From NCBI RefSeq assembly GCF_024362525.1, contig NZ_CP101458.1, positions 496,001-560,000 of the forward strand: 64,000 nucleotides of DNA, written 5' to 3'. The DNA is from Natrononativus amylolyticus (GTDB lineage Archaea; Halobacteriota; Halobacteria; Halobacteriales; Natrialbaceae). Positions within the stretch are counted from its first letter, which is position 1; each line of letters begins with the position of its first letter. The notes under the pieces are model-generated. The model was not told the DNA's origin and ran no database searches. It worked only from the letters and a program-made list of their open reading frames with translations. Positions 18,729-27,064 of this stretch are shown piece by piece. A program made the translations under genes and the position numbers.

Positions 18729-20156
18729 TCAACAGTCGTCCGGGACGGTGCCGTCCTCGCCGTCGTCTTCGTCGCCATCCTGGCCGTCCTGGCTGTCTTC
18801 CTCGTCGTCTTCGTCGCCATCCTGGCCGTCTTCCTCGTCGTCTCCATCGCTGTCCTGGCCGTCTTCGTCACCGTCTTGGCCGTCATCCTCGTCTTCAGTC
18901 GTGGCCCGAAGTGCGAGTAACGAGTCTGAAGCGACGTACAGCGTTTCGTCGCTCACGGCGATGTTGTCCCCGCTCACGTACGACGGGAAGTGGTCGCCCA
19001 TCTCGAGCGTCCACTCGACGGTTCCGTCGTAGAGATCGAACGCGACTATCGTGTTCTCGAACTCGTCGAACTGGTCGTCTAAGGAGAAGAGGACGGTGTC
19101 GCCGACGATCGTCGGTGATCCGCCAGGATAGGCACCTAAATCGTCGGAGCGCCACGTCCACAGCGTCTCGCCCGCCTCGAAATCGTACGCGGTGAGATCG
19201 TGCCGCCAGGCGGTAACGAGGACGTCCTCTCCGAGCGCGAGCCCGCTCATGTTCGCCGGCGAACCGAGACCCTCACCGGTCAGGGGATCGCGCAGGAAGA
19301 CGCTCTCCTCGTACGGTATCCGAACCCCGACTGCGTTCTCGTTCGCGACGATCGGTCCGGCGAGATCGGCCAGCATCATTTGATCCCGTACGACCTCACC
19401 CGTCCCGGCTTCGATCGCGACGAGGTAATCGTCCCACTTGAAGCGAGCACCGGCGTACACGAGCCCGTTCGCGGCCGCGACCGAGATGTTCGCGAGATCG
19501 ACGGCATAATCCTCACTGGTCGGTTTGTGGTGGACGTCGACGGTGTCGCGCGCCCACCGAACTGAGCCGTCGTCGACCTCGAGGGCGTACAGCGAGCCGT
19601 CGACGACGACGAACACCGCACCGTAGGCGACCGTCGGGGTCGTCACCGACTCCTCGGGCTCGAACGTCGTTTCCCACCGGAGGGAGCCGTCCAGATCGAA
19701 CGCCCTGACCTCGGACCCGCCGACGAAAACGGTATCGTACGCCACCGTCGGCGTCCCGCCGAGATCGACAATCTCGTCAGTGCGCCAGCGCTCGTCACCG
19801 GTTTCAGCCTCGAGAGCGTGGAGGAAACCGCCGTCGTCACTGTCTGTCCTGGCGTAGACGGTGCCGTCCGAGATGGCGATGCTCACGTTTTCGTCGAACG
19901 TCCAGTCGATCTCGAGCGTATCCGCATCGAACTCGTACTCGGAATCGACGGCGTGTGTATTACCGGCGTCGGCGCGATAGGAGGCCCAGTCCTCCGTCGC
20001 GTCCGCTTCGGGCAGTAGGTCCGGTAGCTCGTCGGGTAGCTCGGACTCGGAGCCGCCGTCACCGGTGACGGCTCCGCTCGCGGTAAGCAACCCACCTGCA
20101 ACGAACGCCGCGCCAGCACTCTTCTTCAGGAAATCGCGTCTGTTGTCGTCAGACAT
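18729..20156 (-). CDS. Tat-exported PQQ-type beta-propeller protein with acidic tail
   Basis: 475 residues. The N-terminus has the twin-arginine motif RRDFLKK (6-12) and a hydrophobic stretch, so it is exported folded. Residues about 60-415 consist of repeated blades with the PQQ-like pattern (e.g. GTPTVAYDTVFVGG, LYALEVDDGSVRWA). The last 50 or so residues are an Asp/Glu/Gln/Gly repeat ending in a lone cysteine (TVPDDC), encoded by imperfect 15-18 bp DNA repeats at about 18730-18900. No PQQ-dehydrogenase catalytic residues are obvious; a binding or scaffold role is likelier. Confidence 0.87.
   Translation of the reverse strand: MSDDNRRDFLKKSAGAAFVAGGLLTASGAVTGDGGSESELPDELPDLLPEADATEDWASYRADAGNTHAVDSEYEFDADTLEIDWTFDENVSIAISDGTVYARTDSDDGGFLHALEAETGDERWRTDEIVDLGGTPTVAYDTVFVGGSEVRAFDLDGSLRWETTFEPEESVTTPTVAYGAVFVVVDGSLYALEVDDGSVRWARDTVDVHHKPTSEDYAVDLANISVAAANGLVYAGARFKWDDYLVAIEAGTGEVVRDQMMLADLAGPIVANENAVGVRIPYEESVFLRDPLTGEGLGSPANMSGLALGEDVLVTAWRHDLTAYDFEAGETLWTWRSDDLGAYPGGSPTIVGDTVLFSLDDQFDEFENTIVAFDLYDGTVEWTLEMGDHFPSYVSGDNIAVSDETLYVASDSLLALRATTEDEDDGQDGDEDGQDSDGDDEEDGQDGDEDDEEDSQDGQDGDEDDGEDGTVPDDC
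18735..18895. repeat. Short tandem repeats encoding the acidic tail
   Basis: Imperfect units built on CGTCGCCATCCTGGCCGT and CTTCCTCGTCGT recur through this stretch. They encode the Asp/Glu/Gln/Gly tail of the beta-propeller protein. Such DNA changes length easily by slippage. Confidence 0.7.
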
Positions 20157-20347
20157 GCAGTTCGCGGTACCGGGAATTACAGTATACTTATTAGGTACAT
20201 ATCATGGATACGAAATCACGTGAACGTGCCAAAAACCGGTTACGTTCATGTTTAGTCATTTTGATGGACCATCTTGATAGTTTATTACATTTCATCGAGG
20301 ATCGCTGCAACTGACACGGAGCCCGTCACACTCGTCCGTACGTCCGC

Positions 20348-20579
20348 TCAGAACCCGTCCCGGAGGAACACGTCCGTCTCCGGGAACAGCGCCTCGAGCG
20401 TCTCGGCGACGTCGACGAGTCGAACCATCGGCCCGTCCTCGAGTTCGCAGTCGATCTCGTCGGGGTCGTCGGCGAGGTCGAGCAGCCCGCGTCGGGGGTG
20501 TCGTGAACGCGAACGCGAAGCTCGTGTACTCGTAGAAGACGTCCCGCAGACCGTCGGGAATGGGACGATAGTCGACCAT
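20348..20579 (-). pseudogene. Remnant of an Eis-like GNAT acetyltransferase
   Basis: ATG 20579 opens a frame reading MVDYRPIPDGLRDVFYEYTS, the usual N-terminus of haloarchaeal Eis-type acetyltransferases. After about 29 codons coding sense moves to another frame. That frame reads GLLDLADDPDEIDCELEDG and ends ALFPETDVFLRDGF at 20348, resembling the C-terminal SCP2-like domain of the same proteins. The whole acetyltransferase core (over 300 residues) is missing. This is an internal deletion plus frameshift. Family recognition is from memory. Confidence 0.65.
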
Positions 20580-20640
20580 ACCGGGGAGTCACTCGTCGCC
20601 TCAAAAATCGTTCGTGACCCGGGTTGGCACACCTCGTGGG

Positions 20641-21798
20641 TTAGCCGTGATCCGAAATGAACGTCTCGATCCGCGCCAGCGCCTCTCGCAAATCCTCGAG
20701 TCCCGTCGCGTACGACACCCGGAGGTGGCCCTCGCCGCCGGCGCCGAAGACGTCGCCGGGGACGACCGCGACGCCTTGCTCGCGCAGCAGTTCCTCGGCG
20801 AACGCCTCGCTGGTCCACCCGTCGGGAACTTCCGGGAAGACGTAGAAGGCGCCCTGCGCCTCGAAACAGGCCATGCCGATCTCCCGAAACCGCGCGAGGA
20901 CGAACCGCCGTCGCCGGCCGTACTGGTCGACCATCTCCCTGACGTCGGGTTCGCACGATTCGAGCGCCTCGAGCGCCGCGTGCTGGGCGGTCGTCGGGGC
21001 CGAGAGCATGGTGTACTGGTGAATGCGGTTCATCGCACCGATGGCGTCGGTCGGCCCCATGGCGTAGCCCAGCCGGAGCCCCGTCATCGCGTGGGATTTC
21101 GAGAAGCCGTTGACGACGATCGTTCGATCGGCCATCCCCTCGAGTGCGGCGATCGAGGCGTGTTCTCCCTCGTAGGTCAACTCGGCGTAGATCTCGTCGG
21201 CGAGCACGAGCAGGTCGTGCTCGCGGGCGAACTCGGCGATCGGCTCGAGATCCGACCGCTCCATCACGGCCCCGGTGGGGTTGTTGGGGTAACAGAGGAC
21301 GAGCAGCTCGGCGTCGGCCGCGCCGGCTCCCTCGAGGGCGGCGACGGTGAGGCGGAACTCCTCGGCCTCCCGCGTCGGTACCGGGAGCACCTCCCCGCCG
21401 GCGAAGCGCACCCCCGGCTCGTAGGAGATGTAGGCGGGCTGGGCGACGGCGACCGTGTCGCCGGGGTCGACGAACGCTCGAAAAGCGAGGTCGACGGCCT
21501 CGCTCGCGCCCGCGGTGACGAGGATTTGCTCGCCGGGACCGTACTCCAGCGCGAAGCGGTCGGCGACGTATCTCGAAATCGCCTCACGAAGCTGGCGCAT
21601 CCCCCGATTGGCGGTGTAGGAGGTCCGCCCCCGTTCCAGGGAGTGGATCGCGGCGTCGCGGGCGGCCCACGGCGTCGAGAAGTCGGGTTCGCCCACGCCC
21701 AGCGAGATCACGTCGTCTCGCTCCTCGGCGATCTCGAAGAACCGGCGGATGCCGGACGGGCCGACCGCTCGTACTCGCCGGGCGGGCTCGAACGTCAT
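20641..21798 (-). CDS. PLP-dependent aminotransferase, class I/II
   Basis: 385 residues. Fold-type I motifs are GVGEPDFSTP (about 34-43), YPNNPTGAVM (about 170-179), LADEIYAELTYEG and the PLP lysine in NGFSKSHAMTGLRLGY (about 229-244). It probably transfers amino groups from aromatic, branched or aspartate-type amino acids to 2-oxoglutarate. Its start overlaps the stop of the upstream AsnC regulator by 4 bases, so the two are co-translated and the regulator likely controls this operon. Confidence 0.93.
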   Translation of the reverse strand: MTFEPARRVRAVGPSGIRRFFEIAEERDDVISLGVGEPDFSTPWAARDAAIHSLERGRTSYTANRGMRQLREAISRYVADRFALEYGPGEQILVTAGASEAVDLAFRAFVDPGDTVAVAQPAYISYEPGVRFAGGEVLPVPTREAEEFRLTVAALEGAGAADAELLVLCYPNNPTGAVMERSDLEPIAEFAREHDLLVLADEIYAELTYEGEHASIAALEGMADRTIVVNGFSKSHAMTGLRLGYAMGPTDAIGAMNRIHQYTMLSAPTTAQHAALEALESCEPDVREMVDQYGRRRRFVLARFREIGMACFEAQGAFYVFPEVPDGWTSEAFAEELLREQGVAVVPGDVFGAGGEGHLRVSYATGLEDLREALARIETFISDHG

Positions 21799-22280
21799 GG
21801 GGAGTACGCGAGCCGATCGTCGTCCTCGCCGTCACCGAGTTCGATCCCGTTCTCCTTGTAGGCGGTCATCACGTAGTGGGTGACCGTCTGGGTGATCTCG
21901 GGCACCGGCGCGACCTTCTCGCTGATGAACTGGGAGACCTCTCGCATCGAGTCGCCCTCGACTTCCATGTCGAAGTCGTAGTCGCCGCTGACCAGCCGCA
22001 GCGCGGTCACCTGCGGGAACCGACTCAGCCGCTCTGCGATGTCGTCGTAGCTCGTCTCCCGGTCTAAGGTGACGTTGAGTTCGACCTCCGCGCGCACCCG
22101 CTCCTCGGCGAGGCGGTCCCAGTCGACGACCGCCTGGTAGCCGCAGATCACGCCGCTCGCCTCGAGTTCCTCGATCGTCGCCTCGACTTTCCGTTCCTCG
22201 AGGGCTGTCAGTCGAGCGAGATCCGCCGTGGAGTAGCGCGCGTTCTCACGAAGCAACTCGAGCACCTCGCGTTGACTCAT
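21795..22280 (-). CDS. Lrp/AsnC family transcriptional regulator
   Basis: 161 residues: winged HTH at about 1-55 (VLELLRENARYSTADLARL) and RAM-type effector domain at about 70-145 (FPQVTALRLVSGDYDFDMEV). First gene of a two-gene operon with the aminotransferase, overlapping it by 4 bases. That arrangement suggests it senses the amino acid handled by the enzyme and regulates the operon; this is inferred from context. The end is acidic (GDGEDDDRLAYSP). Confidence 0.9.
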   Translation of the reverse strand: MSQREVLELLRENARYSTADLARLTALEERKVEATIEELEASGVICGYQAVVDWDRLAEERVRAEVELNVTLDRETSYDDIAERLSRFPQVTALRLVSGDYDFDMEVEGDSMREVSQFISEKVAPVPEITQTVTHYVMTAYKENGIELGDGEDDDRLAYSP

Positions 22281-22394
22281 ACTACCTCCTGTGCGAGCGC
22301 GAGCAAAAGGATTGTTACGGGTGCAACACTGACGATCCCGCGATGGGGACGATCGCGGTCGCGGTCGTCGACCCGCGGTCGTGTGCGGCGGACG

Positions 22395-22970
22395 TCAGTA
22401 GTTCTTGAACAGCAGCGCCCGGACGTCGTCTTTCGTCTGGACGTGCTCGACGCTCCCGTCCGGCAGGGTCACGCTGTAGCGGTAGTCCGCCGAGTCGGAC
22501 TCCTCCCACTTGTCGTCGTGGGTGTCGAGCAGGTTCATCATCCGGTTCAGCATGTCGTCGTCGTCCGCCGCCCCGCTCGAGGCGTCCTCGCTCTCGGGAC
22601 CCTCCGTCGCCGAGTCCCCCTCGTCTTCCTCCTCCGACCCGTCGCTCGCGTCCTCGGCTCGCCCCTCGTCGGGCTCGTCCGCGTCGGGGGCGGTCTCCTC
22701 GTCCGGTTCGGTCACAGAATCCCCCTCGACCGGTTCCGATTCGGTGTAGGAGACCTCCTCGAGGTCGGACGACTCCTCGGCGAGTTCCGCGGCGGTGGTA
22801 AACGAGACGTCGCGGTCGACGTCCAGGTCGCCGTCGAGGTTGTCGATGAGAAACTGGACCGCGTCCTGATCGCGGACGTGGCCGTACTTTCCGACGACCT
22901 GTTCGGAGAGTTCCGCGCGAAGCCGCTGGATGAACGCGTGCTGTTCGTCCGTAATCTCGAGGGTTTGCAT
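22395..22970 (-). CDS. Haloarchaeal protein with acidic low-complexity linker
   Basis: 191 residues. A compact N-terminal helical region (1-50, LRAELSEQVVGKYGHVRDQDAVQFLIDNL) is joined to a C-terminal region (about 138-191, MLNRMMNLLDTHDDKWEE, ending VRALLFKNY) by some 80 residues of Asp/Glu/Ser linker. The N-terminal part resembles a short dimerisation or ribbon-helix fold. No catalytic signature. Function unknown. Confidence 0.75.
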   Translation of the reverse strand: MQTLEITDEQHAFIQRLRAELSEQVVGKYGHVRDQDAVQFLIDNLDGDLDVDRDVSFTTAAELAEESSDLEEVSYTESEPVEGDSVTEPDEETAPDADEPDEGRAEDASDGSEEEDEGDSATEGPESEDASSGAADDDDMLNRMMNLLDTHDDKWEESDSADYRYSVTLPDGSVEHVQTKDDVRALLFKNY

Positions 22971-23025
22971 ACCCCACGCTCTCGCGGGGAGTACATAAGC
23001 GTTGGATCCGCAGTCTCGGAACTGA

Positions 23026-23132
23026 TACTGTCGGATAGACGTCAGTGAGAAGCGGGCGCGAACCGGCGGCCGTCTCCGGTGGTGACGGCCGCACTCGAGC
23101 GACCGGTCTTCGAATAGTGCTGTCCGACAGTA
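23026..23132. promoter_or_regulatory. Distant inverted repeat between divergent genes
   Basis: TACTGTCGGA (23026-23035) and its exact reverse complement TCCGACAGTA (23123-23132) lie in the 224-base gap between the acidic-linker protein and the thioredoxin-like gene. The second copy is itself palindromic (CTGTC-C-GACAG). Possible paired operator; no regulator is identified. Confidence 0.3.
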
Positions 23133-23194
23133 CGAGAACGCGGGCCGCTACCGCCACCCGGACGCTTAAGCACGAACGGACGGAACCGACCAGT

Positions 23195-23758
23195 ATGGTC
23201 CTGCGAGAATCCGAGAGCGAACTCGAGGCCGGCGACCCGGCGCCCGACTTCGAACTCGAGGGGACGGACGGGGAGACCTACAGCCTCGAGTCGTTCGCCG
23301 ACCGCGAGGCGCTGCTGGTCGTGTTCACCTGCAACCACTGTCCGTACGCCGAGGCGAAGTTCGACCTGCTGAACGAGTTGAGCGCGGAGTACGACGAGGT
23401 CGCCGTCGTCGGCATCAACCCAAACGACGCCGAGGAGTACCCCGACGACTCCTTCGAGAAGATGCGGGAGTACGTCTCCGAGGGCCGGATCGACTACGAC
23501 GCCTACCTCCGCGACCGCTCCCAGGCGGTCGCCGCGGCCTACGGCGCGGAGTGTACGCCTGACCCGTTCCTGTTTGCGAACGACGACGGGACGTTCCGAC
23601 TCGTCTACCAGGGTCGCCTCGACGACGCGCCGAATCCCGACGACGAGCCCTCCCGGTTCCACGTCCGCGAGGCGATCGAGAGCGTTCTGGCGGGAGAGGA
23701 GGTCGACCTCGAGTGGCAGCCCTCTCGAGGCTGTTCGATCAAGTGGGCGGACGACTGA
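23195..23758 (+). CDS. Thioredoxin-fold protein (AhpC/TSA-like)
   Basis: 187 residues. DPAPDFELEGTDG (about 14-26) starts the fold and FTCNHCPYAEAKFDLL carries the redox pair Cys46/Cys49. ECTPDPFLF supplies the cis-Pro loop. This CxHC-PYA subgroup is common in haloarchaea and cyanobacteria and is annotated as a thioredoxin-family protein. A CTTAAG element about 27 bp upstream of ATG 23195 supports leaderless expression. Confidence 0.88.
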   Translation: MVLRESESELEAGDPAPDFELEGTDGETYSLESFADREALLVVFTCNHCPYAEAKFDLLNELSAEYDEVAVVGINPNDAEEYPDDSFEKMREYVSEGRIDYDAYLRDRSQAVAAAYGAECTPDPFLFANDDGTFRLVYQGRLDDAPNPDDEPSRFHVREAIESVLAGEEVDLEWQPSRGCSIKWADD

Positions 23759-23907
23759 GACGGCCTGCGCTAACGGCAGACAGCAGACCGTGCGCTCACC
23801 GCGCGGCTACTGCTGACTGCCACTTGACCGCACACCACCACCAGCTCTTATTCGTGACGGCGAGACGGTTCGGTCGATGGCTCGAGTCCGCGATTCCGGT
23901 TCCCCAA

Positions 23908-25008
23908 TCACTGCACGCTGCGGCGGTACTGGATCGGCCACTCGAGCGGTGCGTCTTCCCCTTTCAGCGCGTCTGCCGCGTGCAGTCCGAAGTAGGGGTC
24001 CCGAAGGAACTCCCGACCGACGAGCACCAGGTCGGCCCGCTCGTTTCGCACGAGGGCGTCGGCCTGCTCGGGCTGGGTGATGCCGCCGACGGCGCCGACG
24101 GCGACGTCTACCCGCTCGCGGATCTCCTGGGCGAGGGGCACCTGGTTGTTCGGCCCCGGCCGGGCCTGCTGAGCGGGGTGGAGGCCGCCGGAACTGACGT
24201 CGGTCAGGTCCGCGCCGAGGTCGGCGAGATCCCTCGAGAGCCGCACCGACCCCTCGAGGGTCCACGACTCCGCGAAGCCGTCGACGCCCTCGAGCCAGTC
24301 GGTGCCCGAGATGCGGACGAACACCGGAAGGTCGTCGGGCCAGACCTCGCGGACGGCGGCCGTGACCTCGCGCACCAGCCGGGTGCGGTTCTCGAAACTA
24401 CCGCCGTAATCGTCCTCTCGCCGGTTCGTGACGGGTGAGAGGAACTCGTGGAGCAGGTAGCCGTGGGCCGCGTGAACCTCTGCGATTTCGAACCCTGCCT
24501 CGAGCGAGCGCTCGGCGGCCGTCCGGAACGCCTCGACGACGTCCGCGACGTCGGTTTCGTCCACCTCCCGCATCGCCGGCGGTTCGCCCTCGAAGGGGTA
24601 GGCCTCCGGCGAGGGCGAGAGCGTCTCCCAGCCGCCCTCGTCCGGGGAGAGCGGCTCGTTGCCCTCCCAGGGTCTGGTCTTGCTGGCCTTGTGGCCCGCG
24701 TGAGCGAGCTGGATCGCCGGCACGGCGCCCTGCTCGCGGATAAAGTCGGTGATCGGCTCGAGCGCCGTGGCCTGCTCGTCGGTCCAGATTCCCAGGTCGT
24801 ACGGGGAGATCCGGCCGCGGGCCTCGACGGCCGTCGCCTCGGTCATCACGATGCCGGCGCCGCCGACGGCGCGGCTGCCGAGGTGGACGCGGTGCCACTC
24901 CGTCGGGAGGCCGTCGGGGTCACAGGAGTACTGGCACATCGGCGAGACGGCGATGCGGTTCGGACTCTCGCAGTCACGGAGTGCGAGCGACGAGAACAGG
25001 TGGGTCAT
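23908..25008 (-). CDS. NADH:flavin oxidoreductase (Old Yellow Enzyme, YqjM-like)
   Basis: 366 residues from ATG 25008. FMN/active-site motifs are NRIAVSPMCQYS (about 17-28), QLAHAGHKASKTRPWEG (about 99-115), HAAHGYLLHEFLSP (about 180-193) and GGITQPEQADAL. The Cys in the PMCQYS motif is the hallmark of the YqjM (class III) subfamily. It reduces activated C=C bonds with NAD(P)H. No neighbouring pathway genes indicate the natural substrate. Confidence 0.93.
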   Translation of the reverse strand: MTHLFSSLALRDCESPNRIAVSPMCQYSCDPDGLPTEWHRVHLGSRAVGGAGIVMTEATAVEARGRISPYDLGIWTDEQATALEPITDFIREQGAVPAIQLAHAGHKASKTRPWEGNEPLSPDEGGWETLSPSPEAYPFEGEPPAMREVDETDVADVVEAFRTAAERSLEAGFEIAEVHAAHGYLLHEFLSPVTNRREDDYGGSFENRTRLVREVTAAVREVWPDDLPVFVRISGTDWLEGVDGFAESWTLEGSVRLSRDLADLGADLTDVSSGGLHPAQQARPGPNNQVPLAQEIRERVDVAVGAVGGITQPEQADALVRNERADLVLVGREFLRDPYFGLHAADALKGEDAPLEWPIQYRRSVQ

Positions 25009-25156
25009 CGCTCGAGTATCGGAACCGCCGATCAAAAACCGCCTCGGACGGCGACGCCCTTGCCGGGGTCGGCGGCGATCTCGGCGCCACTGACCGGGGC
25101 GACGGCCGTCGGACGCCGGTCGCCGCCGCTTTAGCCCCCGCCGACGAACGGCGAGT

Positions 25157-25963
25157 ATGACACCGATCGGCCCGTTCGGCGACCCGCCTACCGTGATCGG
25201 CATGGTCCACCTCCCGCCGCTGCCCGGCTCGCCCGGCTTCGAGGGCGACCGGGACGCGATCCGAACCCGCGCGCTCGAGGACGCGGTCACCCTCGAGGCC
25301 GGCGGCGTCGACGGGGTGATCCTCGAGAACTTCGGCGATTCGCCCTTCTACCCCGAGGACGTTCCGAAACACGTCGTCGCCGACATGGCCGCCCTGGCGA
25401 CGGCCGTCCGGTCGGCGGTCGACGTTCCCGTGGGGATCAACGTGTTGCGAAACGACGCGGCGGCCGCGCTCTCGGTGGCCGGCGCGGCCGACGCCGACGT
25501 CGTCCGGGTCAACGTCCACGTCGGCGCCGCGGCGACCGACCAGGGGGTACTCGAGGGCCGCGCCCACGAGACGGTTCGCCTGCGCGAGCGGATCGCCCCC
25601 GACGTCGCGATCCTGGCCGACGTCCACGTCAAACACGCGACGCCGGTCGGCGAGGCGGACATCGAGCGGACCGCCCTCGAGACCGCGGAGCGCGGTCGAG
25701 CCGACGGCGTCGTCGTCTCGGGGAGCGGGACGGGGTCGGAGACGGCGCTCGCGGACGTCGAGCGGGTTTCGAACGCGCTCGCGGACCTCGAGACGCCGGT
25801 GTTCGCCGGCAGCGGGGTCACGGCGGAGACGGTCGGCGACGTGCTCGCAGCCGGCGCGGACGGCGCCATCGTCGGGACCGCGCTCAAGGAGGGCGCCGAG
25901 ACGACGAACCCGGTCTCGCTCGAGGCCGTTCGGGAGGTCGTCGACGCGGCGACGAACCGGTGA
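25157..25963 (+). CDS. BtpA/SgcQ family protein
   Basis: 268 residues with a TIM-barrel pattern. IGMVHLPPLPGSPG (about 14-27), NFGDSPFYPEDVPKHV (about 57-72), GINVLRNDA (about 94-102) and GSGVTAETVGDVL identify the BtpA family. It is named after a cyanobacterial photosystem I factor but is widespread in non-photosynthetic archaea. Its role here is unknown; family neighbours suggest nucleoside or sugar-phosphate metabolism. Confidence 0.9.
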   Translation: MTPIGPFGDPPTVIGMVHLPPLPGSPGFEGDRDAIRTRALEDAVTLEAGGVDGVILENFGDSPFYPEDVPKHVVADMAALATAVRSAVDVPVGINVLRNDAAAALSVAGAADADVVRVNVHVGAAATDQGVLEGRAHETVRLRERIAPDVAILADVHVKHATPVGEADIERTALETAERGRADGVVVSGSGTGSETALADVERVSNALADLETPVFAGSGVTAETVGDVLAAGADGAIVGTALKEGAETTNPVSLEAVREVVDAATNR

Positions 25964-26027
25964 GCGTGCCGGTTCACTTTCGCTCCGTCCCCGACGGCTA
26001 TCCGCCCGGAGCGCCTGCGGACGGTCG

Positions 26028-26447
26028 ATGAGAGTCGACGTTCTCGAAACGCCGGTCGACATCGACGGGTCGCGACTCGAGGCCGCACCCGGAACCGTTC
26101 GCGAACAGCTGGACGAGTACGCCCGCGGCGAGCGGCGCGCGTTCGATCTGGACGTCTCTTACCCCGACTCGTTCACCGGCCGCGTGATGGCGGCGATGGC
26201 GGCGATCCCCTACGGCGAGACCCGGACCTACGGCGACCTCGCGGCGGATCTCGAGACCGCGCCCGTGGCCGTGGGATCGGCGTGCGGTCGGAATCCGGTT
26301 CCCGTGATCGTGCCGTGTCACCGGGTCGTCGGCGCGGACTCGCTCGGGGGATTTTCGGCGGGCGGCGACGATCCGCTCGGGTTCAAGCGGCGGTTGCTCG
26401 ACCACGAGGAGCGCGTGCTGGGCGGCGCGCGAACCGGGACGCGGTGA
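26028..26447 (+). CDS. Methylated-DNA--protein-cysteine methyltransferase
   Basis: 139 residues. The active-site motif PCHRV (96-100, acceptor Cys97) and the helix-turn-helix (PYGETRTYGDLAADL, about 61-75) are both present. It removes alkyl groups from O6-alkylguanine by suicidal transfer to the cysteine. The N-terminal non-catalytic domain is short, as in several archaeal Ogt-type proteins. Confidence 0.93.
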   Translation: MRVDVLETPVDIDGSRLEAAPGTVREQLDEYARGERRAFDLDVSYPDSFTGRVMAAMAAIPYGETRTYGDLAADLETAPVAVGSACGRNPVPVIVPCHRVVGADSLGGFSAGGDDPLGFKRRLLDHEERVLGGARTGTR

Positions 26448-26514
26448 GCCGACCCGCGGCGACGGGAGTCGAGCGGCGACCGCCGCCGCTTTCGGTCGCG
26501 CTCCGGGCGGTGGT

Positions 26515-26952
26515 TCACCCGGACTCGAGGATCGACAGCGTCGAGATCCGGGCGTTTTCCTTGATGTGGACCCCGCCATCGGCGACCGAGAGCGGCATCA
26601 GCGGGAGGTGTGAGGTCACGCGCAGCGACGGGTGCGAACAGCCGCGGGCGAGCAGTTCGTTTCGCGGCTGGACGAACAGCGGCTCCTCGCTGGTGAGAAA
26701 CTCGTTGTACTGACAGACGTAGCGCCCGCCCTCGAGGTTCCACCACTCGTACTCGTCCTCGGGGTCGCGCGGTTCCGTCGCCACGGGTTCGAGGTCGGCG
26801 TCCTCGAGTTCGTCGCCGCCGAAGTCGAGGCGCCCCGGCTCGGCGATCCGGTAGATCGCGCTCACCGTCAGGTCGACGCCCTCCTCGTGGACCTGCGCGG
26901 GTTCGTACACCAGATTGTCGACGCGCTCTGAGAGTGGGGTGTCAGCAACCAT
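26515..26952 (-). CDS. dCTP deaminase/dUTPase-fold protein
   Basis: 145 residues from ATG 26952. The C-terminal half contains LFVQPRNELLARGCSHPSLR and the nearby beta strands typical of the trimeric dUTPase/Dcd fold. Haloarchaeal homologues are often annotated as dUTP nucleotidohydrolase. The canonical glutamate/serine active-site pattern is only partly visible, so activity is uncertain. An AT-rich element (GACAAAAAACG) lies about 28 bp upstream. Convergent with the MGMT gene. Confidence 0.7.
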   Translation of the reverse strand: MVADTPLSERVDNLVYEPAQVHEEGVDLTVSAIYRIAEPGRLDFGGDELEDADLEPVATEPRDPEDEYEWWNLEGGRYVCQYNEFLTSEEPLFVQPRNELLARGCSHPSLRVTSHLPLMPLSVADGGVHIKENARISTLSILESG

Positions 26953-27064
26953 CTCGGGTTCGAAGACGTCGGCCGGCGACAAAAAACGTATCACTCGGAA
27001 AGAGCCTCTCGAGGCGGTCGCGGCGTTGCACAACGGTGATTGTCCTCGGCGAGAAACGCCGCCT

